In this document: one piece after another, positions 17,701 through 24,907 of the stretch
Layout: the number at the start of each line of letters is the position of its first letter
Position numbering within the stretch: the first letter of the stretch is position 1
Assembly: GCF_003626535.1 (NCBI RefSeq)
Contig: NZ_RBAL01000005.1
Coordinates: 124,001-188,000, forward strand
Source of the DNA: Streptomyces hoynatensis
GTDB taxonomy: Bacteria; Actinomycetota; Actinomycetes; Streptomycetales; Streptomycetaceae
Length of the DNA: 64,000 nucleotides
Direction: 5' to 3'
Notes under the pieces: model-generated
Database searches by the model: none
Seen by the model: the letters and a program-made list of their open reading frames with translations, nothing else
Told to the model about the DNA's origin: nothing
Program-made: the position numbers and the translations under genes

Positions 17701-19755
17701 GACAACAGCACCACGGCCTTCCTCCTCAACGAGCTGTTCATCCGCCGCACCAGCTGGTCGCCCGAGAAGCGGAAGGCGGACAACTTCTCCGAGCTGGTCG
17801 AGAGCATGCCGGAGGAGGCCGGCGCCCGGGTGTTCGAGCAGCTCACCGAGCAGTGCCCGAACAACGCCCACTTCTGGAACCACCGCGGCAGGTACGACAT
17901 CTACAAGGTGCGGGCGGACTTCGGCCGCGCGGAGGGCTACGTCCTCAAGGCGGTCGAGAAGTCCAAGGGCCGCGACGCCACGCACCTGCACACGCTCGGC
18001 ATGGTCCGCAGGTTCTGGATCGAGAACGAGCTCAAGGAGCTCGCCAGGGACGGCGGGAAGCACACGCCCGAGGAGCTGCTCGCCTCCGTGGAGCCGCTGT
18101 TCGACCGGGCGATGGAGGCGTTTGCCGACGCCGCCAGGCACCAGCGGAACACCGACTACACCTGGTCGACCCCGATCCAGCTGATCGCCCACGTCGTGGA
18201 GCGCCTGTGGCGCGCCTCGGGCGAGGGCAGCTTCGCGGACTTCGTCGCGGGCAACGCGCCCTCGGCGCTGTGGGCCACCGAGCAGCTCGCCCGCGCCGAG
18301 GAGCTTCTGGACAACCTCCGCAACACCAACGCGGAGGGCAAGTACTACCACCTCCTCAACAACCAGCTGACCGAGCTGTACGGGGACATCGAGCGGCTCG
18401 TCGAGCAGTGGCAGGAGCTCAGGCGCCGCGGCCGGCAGCACCCGGAGGTCGACCTCGCGATCGCCCGCACCCTGTACGCCCAGTCCGGGCGCGACTGGTC
18501 GCGGATCTCGGAGGAACAGGCCCGCACCATAGCCGAGATGGTGGAGGGGTCGGTCACCAGCGGCCGGGCCACGGACGCCGACCTCAGGCTGTGGTTCCAG
18601 TCCTACCGCAGGCTGCCCGAGTACAGCGAGACGAACGCCATGGAGCGGCTGGGCTGGTTCGCCTCGGAGAAGAACAGCCTGGACGCCAACTACTACCTGT
18701 ACATCCTGCACTTCCTCATCTGGCTGCGAGGAGACGCCCGCGACCAGGAGCGCATCCGCTACTACCTGGAGGAGTGCAAGCGCCTGGGCCGCCAGCACCG
18801 CAGGCAGTGGAGCTTCGAGTGGCTCGGCAAGGAGTCCCGCCCGCACCCCCTGGTGCACTTCAGCGAGCTGGGCCGCCAGCGTTTCGGGCCCACCAGCTTC
18901 TGGAGCCACCCGCAGCCGCTGGCCCGGGTGCGCGGGGTCATCGAGGAGATCCACGGCCCGCAGTCGGGGCGGCTGCGCATCACCAACGGCCGCCTTCCCG
19001 CGTTCTTCACCCCGCGCAACCGCTTCCGCGAGACCCGGGACGTCAACGCGGCGGTCGAGTTCTACCTCGGCTTCAGCTACGAGGGCCTGCGCGCCTGGGA
19101 GCCCACCTACCCCGGTGAGGTCCCCGAAGCCCTCGCCCAAGCCGAGCCGCTCCGCCCTCCGGCCCCGGCGGCCCCCACCCCCGCCCTCAGCCTCGGCCGC
19201 GCGTCCGCCCCCGAGCCCCCCGGGCCCCCCGGGCCCCGAGCTGCCGCACCGGCCGCGCCCGAACCGGCAGCCGCCGCACCGGAGCCGGCCGCGCCCGCCG
19301 CCCCCACGCCCACGCCCGCCGCCACGCCCGCGCCCGCGGCCCGGGTCTCCCCGCCCACCACGCCGGCCGCCGCCGAGCCGCCCTCTCCCGTCATACCCGT
19401 CACGCCCCCACCGCAGGTCACACCTCCACCGCCGGTCATGTCCCCGCCGCCGCCCGCGGCGCGCCCCCATCGGCCCGACCCGGCGGTGCTGCGGTCCCTG
19501 GCCCCGCGGCACAAGGGCCAGGGCACCCCGGAGGACTTCCAGCGCGCGATCCTCGATCTCCTCCAGCGGGCGCGCGCGGGCGGCCGCCCCCTCACCTCCC
19601 TCGAACTCGGCGACGCACTCCAGACCCTCTTCGGCCCGGAGAGCTACCGGCGCTTCCGCAGGGAGTGCGGCAGGGGGAAGCTCAGGCGCGCCGTCGAGTC
19701 CGTCGGCTTCCGCACCGTCCCCACCCCCCAGGGCTTCGACGTGGACCTGCTGTGA
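14731..19755 (+). CDS. SAMD9-like STAND protein with kinase-like N terminus and LOTUS-like C terminus
   Basis: Giant 1,674-residue multidomain protein. Residues about 40-400 form an aminoglycoside-phosphotransferase/kinase-like domain resembling TCAD9: ILKAG with Lys82, the catalytic loop PTHGDLHLRN (244-251) and WLIDVSWDAP (Asp269). About 430-660 may be a SIR2-like region. HSPGAGGTTLARRVAWDL (714-731) is the lysine-less P-loop I recall from human SAMD9/SAMD9L. A winged-helix/TPR-like helical region follows, then an OB-fold-like part (GVIEEIHGPQSGRLRITNGR, about 1400-1460), a 120-residue Pro/Ala linker and a C-terminal OST-HTH/LOTUS-like domain (EDFQRAILDLLQRA to GFDVDLL). Codon 37 is TTA (14839), the bldA-dependent leucine codon. 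GTG at 14731 follows AGGGAG; ATG at 14758 is the alternative. Conflict or antiphage role is inferred from architecture. Confidence 0.75.
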   Translation: MPSFGNLGSMHRDPASGEGDPGRDLLDSALRLLRSDLPRASTVRVVKSLAGGYSDARVVLCDIGSVPGRDADGALNGQYILKAGFSTRRPQAAAHGAFTEPLGEFGRTRVPRLAYSLQDSGTSLDVYDIAGFSLDRVRSADHVDAEDREEVCARASRQLLRAQLDAAGPPGYQGSVGTVLREWLGEDFPGNQRGARVREAAAQLDGGGRVFRYEGELLPNPLVLFDPALGIADAPLPCFRGPTHGDLHLRNLLVRGSLPTRDLAYWLIDVSWDAPAPLLYDHAYLELSALLFGLGTSTSGRVLPVLARLDDESLTVPVELDLNDVGLVTLLRRIRGEAAAVLEEREAKRVDVWRRQLLIARIAAGLNWAAKPLDDLALRRAALISAGWAARLLLRESHPAQWVELARGERLSTVGLATGASATPVTAEEALRRWRPFHQAGGAMDLFLVADAVAGKPELAALAHCGWSAVIDLDPDSDESGLAGVVRPELAERRHVSMFGANRPQVPPAGATSWLMAAGWHSRDEPAAESDADWRRGGHLQRVRRLVDDTHEGTPHQAAAVLCLRSGRRDREIDRVAEYIDERYGGIAVRLDLAQAPAVGGIDLDAFFSVVAESLPPADRSAMPSLPALDGGRWHLSWSDLHRLSVDLEVLHSEILSDSQSSAQPRDGFWRGRPPTWQELEARVDVARSAYPSLLEEIEQRLGDHQLATVRLNHSPGAGGTTLARRVAWDLHRAYPTVLLRTYSETTADRIDEIYQETGRPALVVAESAVLPEYDCDELTHSLAQRNTRAVLLWVNRTNVARDRRQGTHQVVDPLRSPERERFLDEFRRRATTDRARQRLDDFAAGTANVVAAQELSPFFFGLCVYEERFEGIASYVRNHLAELSPRQKELARHLALITRYGQEAGLPVDMVESWMGRERPRFAELSEADLHDLLGPDLRHLVVARGRTLRLLHPLIAEEVLKGEADGARYSLGQISVDFIRKTTEYLGPDNSTTAFLLNELFIRRTSWSPEKRKADNFSELVESMPEEAGARVFEQLTEQCPNNAHFWNHRGRYDIYKVRADFGRAEGYVLKAVEKSKGRDATHLHTLGMVRRFWIENELKELARDGGKHTPEELLASVEPLFDRAMEAFADAARHQRNTDYTWSTPIQLIAHVVERLWRASGEGSFADFVAGNAPSALWATEQLARAEELLDNLRNTNAEGKYYHLLNNQLTELYGDIERLVEQWQELRRRGRQHPEVDLAIARTLYAQSGRDWSRISEEQARTIAEMVEGSVTSGRATDADLRLWFQSYRRLPEYSETNAMERLGWFASEKNSLDANYYLYILHFLIWLRGDARDQERIRYYLEECKRLGRQHRRQWSFEWLGKESRPHPLVHFSELGRQRFGPTSFWSHPQPLARVRGVIEEIHGPQSGRLRITNGRLPAFFTPRNRFRETRDVNAAVEFYLGFSYEGLRAWEPTYPGEVPEALAQAEPLRPPAPAAPTPALSLGRASAPEPPGPPGPRAAAPAAPEPAAAAPEPAAPAAPTPTPAATPAPAARVSPPTTPAAAEPPSPVIPVTPPPQVTPPPPVMSPPPPAARPHRPDPAVLRSLAPRHKGQGTPEDFQRAILDLLQRARAGGRPLTSLELGDALQTLFGPESYRRFRRECGRGKLRRAVESVGFRTVPTPQGFDVDLL

Positions 19756-19770
19756 GTCACCGGGTGTGAG

Positions 19771-20847
19771 TCACCGGGCGGCCGGGCCTGCCCCGGCCGC
19801 GGCCTCCCCGCGGAACAGCGCCTCGAACTGTGCCCGGCCCTCCCGCTCCAGCCAGGCGCGGAAGGTGAGCAGCCCCGGGTGCAGCCGCCGCAGGGCCGGG
19901 ATGTCGGCCTGCCAGCCGCCCCGCTCGTTGGCGAACCGGTATCCGGCGAGCGCGTCGGGGTCCTGTCCCTCCAGGGTCTCGCGCGGAATCGGGCGGTAGG
20001 CCACCGGGCCTCCCGTGGCCTCGGTGATCGCCTGGCACACCTGGGGCATGGTCAGCTGGTCACCCGCGAGTTCGAGGCTCAGGCCCAGGTAGGTCTCCGG
20101 GTCGCCGAAGGCGAGCGCGGCGAAGGCGCCGATGTCGCGCACGGCGATCAGCTGCACGGGAACCTCCGGCAGGAACACGTCGGTCAGCAGCCCGCCGCGC
20201 ACTCCGAGCCGCGGGTCCGACTGGTTCTCCATGAACCTCACCGGCCGGAGCACCGTGGCCGGCAGCCCGCGTTCCCTGAGGTGGCGCTCGATGCGCCACT
20301 TGCTCTCCCAGCGCCGGATGCCGCTGTCGCGCTCCGCGCCCCCGACCGAGGAGTAGACGAGGTGCCGCACGCCCGCCCGCAGCGCCGCGTCGGCCACGTT
20401 GACGCCGAGGCGGACCTCGTCCTCGGGGGTGAACCCGCCGGGAACCCCCCGCTGCCCCATGGTGGGCTGCACGCTGAACACCCCCTCGACGTCCCGCATG
20501 GCCGCGTCGAGCGAGGCGGGGTCGTCCATGTCCCCCGGCACCAGCACGGCCCCCGCCGCGGCCAGGGCCCGGGCCGCCGGGGAGTCCTTCCGGCGGACCA
20601 GGGCGGAGACCGGGTGCCCCGCGGCGAGCAACTGCTGTGCCACGGCGCCCCCTTGCAGGCCGGTGGCCCCGGTGACGAGCACCGGCCCCCGCCGCGGCAC
20701 CGGGGACGGCCGCCCGGGACCCGGCGCCGGTTCCGGCCCGGGCCGCGCCCCCGGCCCGGAGTGCCGAGGGGATTCCGGACGCGGACGGGACTCGGCACTC
20801 GGAGGGAACTCGGGATGCGGACGGGACTCGGGATGCGGATGCGGCAC
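19771..20847 (-). CDS. NmrA-like NAD(P)-binding protein
   Basis: 358-residue atypical short-chain dehydrogenase of the NmrA group. Seen: PVLVTGATGLQGGAVAQQLLAAG (GxxGxxG nucleotide loop), VPGDMDDPASLDAAM, GVRHLVYSSVGGAERDSG, the WESKWRIERHLRERGLPATVLRPVRFMEN segment and a C-terminal substrate domain. Such proteins act as redox sensors or quinone/isoflavone-type reductases. The GTG at 20847 has GAGGAGG upstream. This adds a 55-residue Pro/His/Glu-rich extension encoded by imperfect 18-19-bp repeats (20765-20845), unusual for the family; a later start at the Rossmann strand lacks a ribosome site. Divergent from a TetR gene, whose operators overlap its promoter. Confidence 0.82.
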   Translation of the reverse strand: MPHPHPESRPHPEFPPSAESRPRPESPRHSGPGARPGPEPAPGPGRPSPVPRRGPVLVTGATGLQGGAVAQQLLAAGHPVSALVRRKDSPAARALAAAGAVLVPGDMDDPASLDAAMRDVEGVFSVQPTMGQRGVPGGFTPEDEVRLGVNVADAALRAGVRHLVYSSVGGAERDSGIRRWESKWRIERHLRERGLPATVLRPVRFMENQSDPRLGVRGGLLTDVFLPEVPVQLIAVRDIGAFAALAFGDPETYLGLSLELAGDQLTMPQVCQAITEATGGPVAYRPIPRETLEGQDPDALAGYRFANERGGWQADIPALRRLHPGLLTFRAWLEREGRAQFEALFRGEAAAGAGPAAR

Positions 20848-20957
20848 GGCGGCCTCCTCACAAGAGCGTTCCCGGCCCGCGCGCGCCCCCCGGCGTGCCG
20901 CACGGCACGGCCGCACTGGCACGCCCGGGGGGCGCCGGGCAACGGGCAACCGACAAA

Positions 20958-21035
20958 CGGGGACTCTCCCCGCTTTCGTCGGCTAACATACGGGGACCGT
21001 CCCCGCTTGACAAGCGGAACCGGGGACGGTCCCCG
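20958..21035. promoter_or_regulatory. Three operator palindromes between NmrA-like and TetR genes
   Basis: Three copies of the 15-bp palindrome CGGGGA-N3-TCCCCG occur at 20958-20972, 20991-21005 and 21021-21035. The second and third are perfect (GGGGAC-C/G-GTCCCC) and the first has one changed arm. Start-to-start spacing is 33 and 30 bases, about three helical turns. A short palindrome GCTTGACAAGC (21005-21015) lies between two of them. This is the expected layout for an autoregulated divergent TetR repressor. Confidence 0.65.
20985..21013 (-). promoter_or_regulatory. Sigma-70-type promoter of the NmrA-like gene
   Basis: Read on the minus strand, TTGTCA (21013-21008), a 17-base spacer and TATGTT (20990-20985) form a near-consensus housekeeping promoter pointing at the NmrA-like gene. 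The spacer is almost entirely occupied by the middle palindrome CGGGGACCGTCCCCG, so a bound repressor would block polymerase. Confidence 0.6.
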
Positions 21036-21054
21036 TTCGACGAGAGGAGGCGCC

Positions 21055-21666
21055 GTGCCGAAGACCGCGGGCGGCCCGCCGGCGCCCGGGCGCCCGCTGC
21101 GCGCGGACGCACGCCGCAACTACGAGCGGCTGCTGGCCGCCGCCCAGGCCACGTTCGCCGAGCACGGCATCGACGCCCCCCTCGACGACATCGCCCGCCG
21201 CGCCGGCCTCGGCAACGCCACGCTCTACCGGCACTTCCCGACCCGCCAGGCGCTGCTGGAGGCGGTCCACCGGGACCGCATCGAGGAACTGCTCGCCCAG
21301 GCCCGGCAGTTGCTCGACGCCCCCGCGCCGGACGAGGCGCTGATCGCCTGGCTCCGGGCCGTCGCCGGCCACGGCAGCGCCTCCCGGGGCCTGACGGCCA
21401 CCCTCACGGCCGCCCTCTACGGCGAGGGCGGCAGCTCCTGGTGCCACGGGGAGATCCTGGCCGCGGCCACGGCCCTGCTCGGCCGCGCCCAGCGGGCCGG
21501 CACGATCCGCACCGAGGTGACGGCCTCCCACCTGCTCAGGCTGGTGCACGCGATCACCTTCGCCGTCGAGCGGGAGCCGGACGCCGCGGAGCAGGCCCGC
21601 ACCCTCGTCGGCCTGCTGCTTGACGGCCTGCGCTCCGGGCCGCGCCCGCCGGCGCCCCCCGGCTGA
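21055..21666 (+). CDS. TetR-family transcriptional repressor
   Basis: 203-residue TetR protein. The N-terminal helix-turn-helix domain spans about residues 20-65: RRNYERLLAAAQATFAEHGIDAPLDDIARRAGLGNATLYRHFPTRQALLEAV. The C-terminal ligand domain is all helical and ends in TLVGLLLDGLRSG. The GTG at 21055 follows GAGAGGAGG. It probably represses itself and the divergent NmrA-like gene through the three palindromes just upstream. The inducer is unknown; the NmrA partner points to a redox or electrophile signal. Confidence 0.88.
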   Translation: MPKTAGGPPAPGRPLRADARRNYERLLAAAQATFAEHGIDAPLDDIARRAGLGNATLYRHFPTRQALLEAVHRDRIEELLAQARQLLDAPAPDEALIAWLRAVAGHGSASRGLTATLTAALYGEGGSSWCHGEILAAATALLGRAQRAGTIRTEVTASHLLRLVHAITFAVEREPDAAEQARTLVGLLLDGLRSGPRPPAPPG

Positions 21667-21723
21667 CCCCTCCGGCACCGCGCCCCCCTCCACGCGCCCA
21701 ACAGGCCGCATGCGCAAGGGGTG

Positions 21724-21793
21724 TTGACACGTTTCGGCGCGCTCCTATCATCGAGAATGTCCGAGCAATCGATCACCATTCGATATATCGGAC
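21724..21793 (+). promoter_or_regulatory. Promoter and palindromes upstream of arabinofuranosidase
   Basis: TTGACA (21724-21729), a 16-base spacer and TATCAT (21746-21751) form a strong promoter toward the GH54 gene. Downstream are the perfect palindrome CGATATATCG (21781-21790) and an inverted pair GTCCGA/TCGGAC (21759-21764 and 21788-21793), possible sites for a sugar-responsive repressor. The rest of the 353-bp gap (21667-22019), including the long C-rich leader after 21794, shows nothing else. Confidence 0.55.
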
Positions 21794-22019
21794 GACACCC
21801 AAGGACGCCACCCCCACCCCCCACCCCGCACTACCGAAAGTCCACCCGCACTTCCGCCCCCCTACCCCGCCCCCACAGGCCGCCGCCCCCGCCCGCCGGA
21901 TGACATGACCACGACATCATCTCGTTCGCGGGTGGGGACGCCGCCGACCCCACGGCCGGGAACCCGAAGACGTTCCCGCGGGCCGTGGCCTCGCCAACCC
22001 CCATCACCAGGGAGGTCCC

Positions 22020-23624
22020 ATGCTCACGTCGCCACCGGCAGCCGCCGGTTCCCGGCGGGCCAGACCGCTCGCCATCGTCCTGCTGGTCCTCGCCATGGGC
22101 GCGGTCCTGCTCGGCGGCCAGGCCGCCGCCACCGCCCCCGCGGCGGCCCCCGCCGCCGACGCCGGCGCGGCGGCGGCCTCGCTCCCCTGCGACATCTACG
22201 CCTCGGGCGGCACCCCGTGCGTGGCCGCGCACAGCACCACCCGGGCGCTCTACGCCTCGTACAACGGGCCGCTGTACCAGGTCAAGCGCTCCTCGGACAA
22301 CGCCACCCGCGACATCGGCCTGCTGAGCGCCGGCGGATACGCCGACGCCGCGGCCCAGGACGCGTTCTGTTCCGGGACGACCTGCCTCATCAGCGTCATC
22401 TACGACCAGTCGGGCCGCGGCAACCACCTCACCCAGGCCCCGCCCGGCGGGTTCTCCGGCCCCGCCCCCGGCGGCTACGACAACCTCGCGGACGCCACCG
22501 CCGCGCCGATCACCGTGGGCGGCCACAAGGCGTACGGCGTCTACGTGTCCCCCGGCACGGGCTACCGCAACAACCACACCTCCGGCATCGCGACCGGTGA
22601 CCAGCCCGAGGGCATGTACGCCATCTTCGACGGCACCCACTACAACGGCGGCTGCTGCTTCGACTACGGCAACGCCGAGACCAACAGCCGCGACAACGGC
22701 AACGGCACCATGGAGGCCATCTACTTCGGCAGCAGCACGACCTGGGGCTACGGCCCGGGCAACGGCCCCTGGGTCATGGCCGACCTGGAGAACGGCCTGT
22801 TCTCCGGGGTGAACCGGGGCTACAACGCGAACGACCCGAGCATCAGCCACCGGTTCGTCACCGCCATCGTCAAGGGCGGCCCCAACCAGTGGGCCATCCG
22901 CGCAGGCAACGCCCAGTCCGGGGGCCTGTCCACGTACTACAGCGGGCCGCGCCCCAACGCCTCCGGCTACAACCCGATGAAGAAGGAAGGCGCCATCATC
23001 CTGGGCATCGGCGGCGACAACAGCGTCGGCGCCGCCGGCACCTTCTACGAGGGCGTCATGACCTCCGGCTACCCCACCGACGCCACCGAGAACGCCGTCC
23101 AGGCCAACATCACCGCGGCCGGCTACGCGGTGCCCTCGGGGGGCTCGGCCTCGCCGACGCCCGGCTCCCGGATCTCGCTGCGGGCGACCACCTCGTGCTG
23201 CACCGGCGAGTACATCCGGCACGACGACGCGAACAACGTCGCCATCGCGGCGACCTCCGCCTCCAGCCCGGCCGCCGAGCGCGCCGACGCCACCTGGATC
23301 GTCCGCGCCGGCCTGTCGAACAGCGCCTGCGTCTCCTTCGAGTCCGCCGACAGTTCGGGCCGGTACCTGCGCCACTACAACTACCAGCTGCGCCTGGACG
23401 CCAACGACGGCTCCTCGCTGTTCGCGCAGGACGCCACCTTCTGCCCGCAGTCGGGCCACAACGGGCAGGGCTACTCCTTCCAGTCCGCCAACTACCCGAA
23501 CGACTACCTGCGTCACTACAACTACCAGGTCTACATCGCCTCCAACGGCGGCTCCCACGACTGGGACAACAGCGCCTACTGGAGCGACGACACCAGCTGG
23601 GTCGTCACCCCGGGCCTGGGCTGA
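22020..23624 (+). CDS. Secreted alpha-L-arabinofuranosidase B (GH54 + CBM42)
   Basis: 534-residue exoenzyme that removes terminal arabinofuranosyl groups from arabinoxylan or arabinan. The signal peptide has a basic start, then LAIVLLVLAMGAVLLGG and an Ala-rich cleavage zone. The GH54 catalytic domain runs from about residue 54 to 370: NGGCCFDYGNAE has the adjacent cysteines 212-213 that form a rare vicinal disulfide in the fungal enzyme; NGTMEAIYFG gives the nucleophile Glu232; ILGIGGDNS gives the acid/base Asp333. A C-terminal CBM42 (AbfB) domain, about 380-534, repeats YLRHYNYQ motifs for arabinose binding. The ATG at 22020 follows an AGGGAGG site. Confidence 0.92.
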   Translation: MLTSPPAAAGSRRARPLAIVLLVLAMGAVLLGGQAAATAPAAAPAADAGAAAASLPCDIYASGGTPCVAAHSTTRALYASYNGPLYQVKRSSDNATRDIGLLSAGGYADAAAQDAFCSGTTCLISVIYDQSGRGNHLTQAPPGGFSGPAPGGYDNLADATAAPITVGGHKAYGVYVSPGTGYRNNHTSGIATGDQPEGMYAIFDGTHYNGGCCFDYGNAETNSRDNGNGTMEAIYFGSSTTWGYGPGNGPWVMADLENGLFSGVNRGYNANDPSISHRFVTAIVKGGPNQWAIRAGNAQSGGLSTYYSGPRPNASGYNPMKKEGAIILGIGGDNSVGAAGTFYEGVMTSGYPTDATENAVQANITAAGYAVPSGGSASPTPGSRISLRATTSCCTGEYIRHDDANNVAIAATSASSPAAERADATWIVRAGLSNSACVSFESADSSGRYLRHYNYQLRLDANDGSSLFAQDATFCPQSGHNGQGYSFQSANYPNDYLRHYNYQVYIASNGGSHDWDNSAYWSDDTSWVVTPGLG

Positions 23625-23655
23625 GCCCCGGCCCCACCCGCTCCCCCACCCACGC

Positions 23656-23687
23656 GGGGCCGCGCCGTCCCCCGACGACGCGGCCCC
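23656..23687 (+). terminator. Hairpin terminator after arabinofuranosidase
   Basis: GGGGCCGCGCCGTC (23656-23669) pairs with GACGACGCGGCCCC (23674-23687) with one internal mismatch and a 4-base loop, 31 bases after the stop. There is no T-tract, as is common in Streptomyces terminators. Confidence 0.6.
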
Positions 23688-23729
23688 ACCCGCTGCGCCA
23701 CCGCACCGGCCGCCACGCCCTGAACCGCC

Positions 23730-23805
23730 GCCGGGCGAACCGATGTCCGGTCGGGCCGGAGCCCGGCGAACCGGTGCCCGGCGAATCCGTGCCGGGCGAA
23801 TCGGC
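23730..23805. repeat. 15-bp intergenic repeat
   Basis: Three contiguous 15-bp units at 23761-23805 (GCCCGGCGAACCGGT and two variants) plus one separated copy at 23730-23744. They lie in the 402-bp gap between the terminator region and the Crp/Fnr gene, where I see no other feature apart from in-frame sequence that could extend that gene upstream to 23838. Confidence 0.6.
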
Positions 23806-24026
23806 GCGCGGCGGTTTCGATCCGGTGGCCGCGGCTCATGCTTCCGGGTGCGGAACTCGGCAGTCGAACATCGTGCGGTGGAGCAGAGCCAGGACCGGAT
23901 CAGGTGCACGGTCCCCCCACGTGCCCAGGACGACGCGACGGAGGGGAAATCGGCTGCGGTCCTCATGGACCGCGGCGTGCCCGCCTCTGCCCTGGTGCCT
24001 GCTGCCCGCGGCTGGGAGGGCGGGGA

Positions 24027-24752
24027 TTGCTGTCGCAAGGGGTGTGGGAGGAGATCGTCCGGGAGGGCTGGCAACGGCGTTACGCGGCGGGGGACATGAT
24101 GCTGCGGCAGGGGAGCCCGGGTACGCATCTGCTGGCCTGTACGGCCGGGCTCGCCAAGGTCGTTCAGCACCGCCCGGACGGGGCCGTCCTGTGGCTGGCC
24201 TTCCGCGGCCCGGGCGAGTTGCTCGGCGAGGTGTCCGTCCTCAGCACCCGCGGTGAGCCCCGCAGCGCGGACGTCGTCGCCGTCACGGAATGCGTGACGC
24301 AGGTCCTGGACGCGGCCAGGTTCCGGCGCTTCGTCGAGGAACGCGGCCTGGGCGCCGACCTGTTGCAGCAGGCGATGGACCGGACGCGCGAATCCGACGA
24401 GTACCGCGCCGAGTTGGTCACCCTCTCGGTGAGCGAACGGCTCGCCCGCACCCTCCTGCGCCTGTCCGTCCTGGCCGATTCCCGGCAGCTGACCGGCCTG
24501 ACCCAGGAGGAGCTGGCCCAGGCCGTCGGCGGTTCCCGCAACGGCGTCGCCGAGGGGCTGCAACGCCTGCGCGCCGCGGGCGCGGTGGAAACCGCGCGCC
24601 GGGTGATCGGGATCACCGACCTCGGGGTCCTGCGGCGGTGGGCGGGCTGCACCTGCCGCCCGGCCCCCGGCCGGAACACCCCGGGCCCCACCGGGCGGGC
24701 GCGGCCCCCGGTGCCGCCCTGCCCGGTCTGCCGCCGCGGCTTCGCGCCCTGA
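24027..24752 (+). CDS. Crp/Fnr-family regulator
   Basis: 241-residue regulator. The N-terminal cyclic-nucleotide-binding beta barrel runs from RRYAAGDMMLRQGSPGTHLLAC to the phosphate-cassette region GPGELLGEVSVLSTRGEPRSADVV, which keeps the Glu and the Arg-Ser used by cNMP-binding members. A dimer helix follows, then a C-terminal winged helix (LTQEELAQAVGGSRNGVAEGLQRLRAAGAVE). The tail after it holds four cysteines (CTC and C-P-V-C). The TTG at 24027 was chosen for GGGAGG 7 bases upstream and because homologues begin about ten residues before the barrel; the frame stays open to an ATG at 23838 encoding atypical sequence. It lies 155 bases before the cyclase-like operon on the same strand. Confidence 0.8.
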   Translation: MLSQGVWEEIVREGWQRRYAAGDMMLRQGSPGTHLLACTAGLAKVVQHRPDGAVLWLAFRGPGELLGEVSVLSTRGEPRSADVVAVTECVTQVLDAARFRRFVEERGLGADLLQQAMDRTRESDEYRAELVTLSVSERLARTLLRLSVLADSRQLTGLTQEELAQAVGGSRNGVAEGLQRLRAAGAVETARRVIGITDLGVLRRWAGCTCRPAPGRNTPGPTGRARPPVPPCPVCRRGFAP

Positions 24753-24812
24753 CACGGGGTGCGGCCCGCGGGGGTGCGGCCCGCGGGGTGTGACCGCCCT
24801 CACGGCCCCAGC

Positions 24813-24826
24813 GCCCACTGGTGGGC
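24813..24826. promoter_or_regulatory. Palindrome upstream of cyclase-like operon
   Basis: GCCCACTGGTGGGC is a perfect inverted repeat with 6-base arms, 81 bases before the first gene of the operon. It could be an operator or a leader hairpin. Two direct repeats of GTGCGGCCCGCGGG lie just before it (about 24759-24787). Confidence 0.3.
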
Positions 24827-24907
24827 ACAAGCCTTCGCCGCCCGGCGCGAGGATCGGCGACGTCCGGCCGGGCTTCGCCCGAACTCCCAAGAGAGAAGCG
24901 AAGGTTC

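Noticed and set aside
14839..19512. 1,557-codon minus-strand frame opposite the SAMD9-like gene
   Set aside because: Antisense shadow: no family motifs, composition typical of reversed high-G+C codons, while the plus strand has clear motifs.
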